Shown: piece after piece, positions 5,750 to 6,137 of the stretch | How positions within the stretch are numbered: the first letter of the stretch is position 1 | Layout of the letters: every line of letters starts with the position of its first letter | Origin: Candidatus Pelagibacter sp. | GTDB taxonomy: Bacteria; Pseudomonadota; Alphaproteobacteria; Pelagibacterales; Pelagibacteraceae | DNA: 6,137 bases | Direction of reading: 5' to 3' | Assembly (NCBI GenBank): GCA_028221385.1 | Contig: JAOIRP010000027.1 | Span: 1-6,137, forward strand | Made by a program: the position numbers and the translations under genes | The notes under the pieces: model-generated | What the model saw: the letters and a program-made list of their open reading frames with translations, nothing else | What the model was told of the DNA's origin: nothing | The model's database searches: none

Positions 5750-6137
5750 TTATATCCAATACAAATATTATCTATACAAGTAAACTTAGATAACAAATTC
5801 AGTTTATCTTCTGTAATAACTCCCTCCCAGGTTGGCCTAGATTCAAGATGATATGATAAATTTCCAGCTAGCCACTCATTTCCAAGTACAACATTAATCG
5901 GTTCTTTATGGTCTTGGCTCCAAGCATATTGAGTTTTAATAGCTATTTGTTTTCCTAAATAGTCTGTTCTTTTGTCTTTTTTGGTAATTGAAATATAGGC
6001 ATAAAGGAATGGTGAAATAAAAAATAGAATTAAAAATGCTGAAATAAATTTATTCAATCTTTTTAAGTTTATTTGAGCCTGAAAAATATAAACAACTAGT
6101 ACTCCAAAAAATAAATAAAATGGTGTCATCCACATTG
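5746..6137 (-). CDS. C-terminus of a GT39-like membrane glycosyltransferase (partial)
   Basis: The frame is open to the right window edge, so the N-terminal part lies outside; the Met near the edge is probably internal. The visible 129 residues hold two membrane helices (about 4-20 and 30-50) and then a soluble tail of about 75 residues including VVLGNEWLAGNLSYHLESRP (82-101) and two cysteines (C120, C125). A membrane helix bundle ending in a soluble tail with a GNLSYHLxSRP stretch resembles the ends of GT39/PMT_2 (ArnT-like) glycosyltransferases, which transfer sugars from polyprenyl-phosphate carriers on the periplasmic side. The missing N-terminal part would carry the diagnostic catalytic acidic motif, so the family call is provisional. 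Its TGA overlaps the ATG of the GT2 gene (ATGA), consistent with a donor-making and donor-using pair in one operon. It could also be another polytopic surface-glycan protein. Confidence 0.65.
   Translation of the reverse strand, partial: MWMTPFYLFFGVLVVYIFQAQINLKRLNKFISAFLILFFISPFLYAYISITKKDKRTDYLGKQIAIKTQYAWSQDHKEPINVVLGNEWLAGNLSYHLESRPTWEGVITEDKLNLLSKFTCIDNICIGYK

Noticed and set aside
1..6137. CRISPR arrays, insertion sequences, tRNA or rRNA genes
   Set aside because: No spaced direct-repeat arrays, transposase motifs, terminal inverted repeats or RNA gene signatures were seen; coding genes fill almost the whole window.

Overview
The window is strongly AT-rich, with short spacers, 4-bp gene overlaps and no mobile elements. 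It looks like a streamlined bacterial genome. A GAAC-N7-GAAC LexA box (the reverse complement of the alphaproteobacterial GTTC-N7-GTTC site) in front of umuDC points to an alphaproteobacterium. Base composition and compactness would fit a SAR11/Pelagibacter-like marine lineage, but that placement is inference: no rRNA or other marker gene is present.

Left block (1-1684, minus strand): three genes that read as one operon, transcribed right to left. They are an exported SOUL-family protein (1130-1684), a small GFA/CENP-V zinc protein (758-1120) and a D-glycerate 3-kinase-type P-loop kinase (752 down to 1, truncated by the window edge). The spacers are 9 and 5 bases.

Central control region (1685-1852): a 168-bp divergent intergenic region between the SOUL operon and umuDC. 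From left to right it holds a perfect consensus DnaA box (TTATCCACA), a short palindrome (CTACA-AAA-TGTAG), a perfect 11-bp tandem repeat, a plausible -35/-10 pair, and the LexA box, which ends on the base before the umuD start codon.

SOS block (1853-3506, plus strand): umuD and umuC, overlapping by 23 bp. They encode the self-cleaving accessory subunit and the catalytic subunit of a DNA polymerase V-type translesion polymerase. The cleavage site, Ser/Lys dyad, metal ligands and steric gate are all intact.

Right block (3510-6137, minus strand): three genes joined by ATGA stop/start overlaps. They are the C-terminus of an apparent GT39-like membrane glycosyltransferase (5746 to the window edge), a family 2 glycosyltransferase with two C-terminal membrane helices (4877-5749), and an exported SxxK serine hydrolase of the beta-lactamase/CubicO type (3510-4880). 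Together they suggest polyprenyl-phosphate-linked sugar transfer on the periplasmic face plus a periplasmic tailoring or hydrolytic enzyme. This block runs convergently into umuC, with only 3 bases between the stop codons and no visible terminator.

No wholly new system is evident. The points most worth following are the multi-site control region in front of umuDC, the SOS gene with almost no leader, the tightly coupled glycosyltransferase-hydrolase cassette, and the convergent umuC/hydrolase junction.
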